Positions 61,398 to 62,838 of a DNA stretch of 62,838 nucleotides are shown here, one piece after another. Within the stretch, counting starts at the first letter, position 1. Each line of letters begins with the position of its first letter. The DNA lies in the NCBI GenBank assembly GCA_013044075.1, contig JABEVG010000041.1, forward strand, positions 1-62,838, written 5' to 3'. The position numbers and the translations under genes were made by a program. The notes under the pieces were generated by a model that saw nothing but the letters and a program-made list of their open reading frames with translations, had not been told where the DNA came from and ran no database searches. Source of the DNA: Gallionella sp. (GTDB lineage Bacteria > Pseudomonadota > Gammaproteobacteria > Burkholderiales > Gallionellaceae).

Positions 61398-61490
61398 CGG
61401 TCTCCCTATTTCCTGTGCACTGAAGAGCATTCCCCGGTGGTGACGCAAAGCGTAAGCTGGATGCGCTGGCGAAGCGTGGTCATGTCCGGT

Positions 61491-61940
61491 TCAACGCCGT
61501 TTGCGCAGATCGGCAAACTGGGCTTCGTAGGTCTTTCCGACGATACTGACCAATACCCCGGTTGACCAGCCGAAAGCGAATAGACCAGACATGGCAATAA
61601 ACAATGCCAGCTGTCGCCATCCCTGCGGGAGCAGAACATCGCCATATCCCAGCGTGGTGTAAGTCTCACCGGTGAAGTAAAACGCCGTGCGAAACTCGGG
61701 AAAGGCATGCAGCCAAAACAGAATGACCGCGATAAACAATACTTCGACAAGGTGGGTGAACAGCATCAGCATGAGCAGACGGCCAAGATAAAACTGGCGG
61801 CGAAACTCGTTTTTCGCGTGCAGGTAATTCGGCCAGTTCAGCTCGAATCTATGCATGACCAGATACATGCCGATGCCATGAATCATCAGCGTGAGGGTGG
61901 TGAGCATCAGGCCCAGCAGAATTTCGTATAGTGGACGCAT
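61491..61940 (-). CDS. Two-TM potassium-channel-like protein
   Basis: The 149-residue protein has an N-terminal helix (YEILLGLMLTTLTLMIHGIG), a second (MLMLFTHLVEVLFIAVILFW), the pore motif TYTTLGYGDVLLP that matches the K+ filter, and a final helix (LALFIAMSGLFAFGWSTGVL). It has no RCK domain. Such Ion_trans_2 proteins could be voltage- or stretch-independent K+ channels. Confidence 0.85.
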   Translation of the reverse strand: MRPLYEILLGLMLTTLTLMIHGIGMYLVMHRFELNWPNYLHAKNEFRRQFYLGRLLMLMLFTHLVEVLFIAVILFWLHAFPEFRTAFYFTGETYTTLGYGDVLLPQGWRQLALFIAMSGLFAFGWSTGVLVSIVGKTYEAQFADLRKRR

Positions 61941-61964
61941 CTCGAGTCAGGCGGCCGTGCGTGC

Positions 61965-62423
61965 TTAACCGCGCCCGGAGGCGGTTCGCCCCATCAGCCA
62001 ATACACGATACCCAGCGACAGCAGCGACAGGGCCAGAGCGGCCAGCGTGAAAGGCGAGATGGCTTCCACTTCGGACACGATGAACTGCCGCGCCACGGCA
62101 AGTATTGAAACCAGCACCACCGTTTTGACCATCATTTCGCGCCCGTTTTCGATATACGCATGCATGATCGTGTGGTTGAACTCCAGGGCGATCAGTATCG
62201 TCATGACCATACCGAAAGCCGACTGAAAGGCCTTGTGCTCCAGCGTGTCGAACGCACCGTGATGGACAAGGTTATAGGTTTCAACGATCAGCCCCCAGAA
62301 CCCGGCGATGATCATGATCGAAATCAGAATGACCACGCCTGTTGTGATGAAGGACTCAAAGCGGTGGTACGTTTTTGAGATGAAGGCCTTTGCGACCGCC
62401 TCGTTTTGATTAGTGTGGTTCAT
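61965..62423 (-). CDS. PsiE-like membrane protein
   Basis: The 152-residue protein has four helices (TTGVVILISIMIIAGFWGLI, FQSAFGMVMTILIALEF, VKTVVLVSILAVARQFIV and LAALALSLLSLGIVYWL) and conserved EFNHTIMHAY, as in phosphate-starvation-inducible PsiE family proteins. Function unknown. It is 24 bp upstream of the two-TM channel gene on the same strand. Confidence 0.85.
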   Translation of the reverse strand: MNHTNQNEAVAKAFISKTYHRFESFITTGVVILISIMIIAGFWGLIVETYNLVHHGAFDTLEHKAFQSAFGMVMTILIALEFNHTIMHAYIENGREMMVKTVVLVSILAVARQFIVSEVEAISPFTLAALALSLLSLGIVYWLMGRTASGRG

Positions 62424-62678
62424 TGTGTATCCAATAGAGTGTTGCGCATCGACAGGCCGGCCGATGTTGCCGACAGGGCATAACTATACATTTGTATCAA
62501 TTACGATTGAGAGCTTATGAAACATAAAACATGTTACAAAATAATTCGGCGGGAATGCGCGGCCCTGTGCTGCATATCACGGTCGCGTTGCCTCAAATGC
62601 AAGGTTACCGCAGTGGGTGAATCGCCCTCCCGCCTTTGGTAATACTGACCTTTGGGCAATGCCAAATGCGGAATCGCA
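62424..62678. other. Intergenic region before the rpsF promoter
   Basis: This stretch holds the PsiE promoter side and AT-rich DNA. No additional gene or strong hairpin is supported. Confidence 0.4.
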
Positions 62679-62706
62679 TTGACGCGCCGGTCTCTTCCGG
62701 TATAAT
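62679..62706 (+). promoter_or_regulatory. Near-consensus sigma70 promoter of rpsF
   Basis: TTGACG (62679-62684) and TATAAT (62701-62706) with 16 bp between, upstream of the ribosomal protein S6 gene. It is the strongest promoter-like sequence I see in the window. Confidence 0.85.
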
Positions 62707-62712
62707 CCGCGC

Positions 62713-62791
62713 CCCTGTGAGCCGATGGTCGGCTTGCACCCTTGCTCCACCGCACCGCAAGCGGGGGGCTTTATAACCACAAGGAGATGTA
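62713..62791 (+). promoter_or_regulatory. rpsF leader RNA, possible S6:S18-binding motif
   Basis: The leader has a perfect hairpin agccga-tgg-tcggct (62720-62734) and a second stem cttgc/gcaag (62741-62745 with 62757-62761) with loop tccaccgcacc, which contains CCG. Known rpsF leaders bind the S6:S18 complex through a CCG-containing loop to regulate the operon. The match is by feature only. Confidence 0.4.
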
Positions 62792-62838
62792 ATGCGACAT
62801 TACGAAATCGTGTTTATCGTGCATCCCGATCAAAGCGA
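62792..62838 (+). CDS. rpsF: 30S ribosomal protein S6 (start only)
   Basis: AAGGAG lies seven bases upstream of the ATG, and the first 15 residues, MRHYEIVFIVHPDQS, equal the N-terminus of ribosomal protein S6. The rest is beyond the window. Confidence 0.95.
   Translation, partial: MRHYEIVFIVHPDQS

Overview
The window is one contiguous piece of a betaproteobacterial chromosome. The gene orders nagZ, zipA-ligA, trpS-scpA-scpB and smpB/ratA/rnfH, the moderately GC-rich housekeeping genes, the cphA'/cphA cyanophycin pair with its ABC transporter and DUF1854 partner, the several small c-type cytochromes and a CbbQO/NorQD-type pair together suggest a chemolithotrophic Nitrosomonadales or Gallionellaceae-like bacterium. 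That placement is inference from content; no 16S gene is present.

Positions 1-9544 are the right part of an integrative element, visibly AT-richer than the rest, with all genes on the minus strand. It carries a tyrosine integrase, a DUF6499 regulator, an AlpA-like regulator, a small HTH protein, a P4-type primase-helicase, a umuDC mutagenesis operon, a permuted NlpC/P60 (YiiX-like) hydrolase and an M15-peptidase fragment cut by 23-bp tandem repeats that look like an IS21-family end. The element stops in the 3' half of a tRNA-Asn gene (9500-9544), so its other end and the intact tRNA lie left of the window.

Positions 9545-17709 are core chromosome: tRNA-Leu(UAA), a selO gene broken by one in-frame amber codon, an HNH nuclease, a low-molecular-weight tyrosine phosphatase, nagZ, zipA and ligA. 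Positions 17900-25650 hold a probable exopolysaccharide operon: a BcsB-like protein, an NfrB-like glycosyltransferase with a C-terminal MshEN (c-di-GMP-binding) domain, an NfrA-like outer-membrane protein, wecB and galU. It resembles the c-di-GMP-controlled phage N4 receptor glycan pathway of E. coli, here with a BcsB-like subunit and its own UDP-GlcNAc 2-epimerase.

Positions 25656-43543 carry housekeeping genes: purine salvage, peptide deformylase, K+ channel, fumC, acnA, the AmmeMemoRadiSam triad, msrA, smpB, ratA/rnfH, PHP phosphatase, yciO, M50 protease, trpS, scpA and scpB. Three of these reading frames (def, amrB, scpB) contain in-frame copies of dispersed repeat sequences.

Positions 43544-50868 form a segment bounded on both sides by scpB 3'-end sequence: the real scpB end on the left and a decayed copy at 50832-50916 on the right. 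Inside are a CbbQO/NorQD-type pair, a CcoG-like ferredoxin with a Cys-rich tail, and a sulfur/persulfide cluster (MFS, MBL hydrolase, DsrE protein, divergent ArsR-rhodanese regulator). A second displaced gene tail, of smpB, lies at 37250-37306.

Positions 50979-52788 hold three c-type cytochrome genes. Positions 52995-60621 are the cyanophycin locus (DUF1854 and ABC transporter, divergent from cphA' and cphA). The window ends with trmH, a two-TM channel, a PsiE-like protein, and the promoter, leader and first codons of rpsF.
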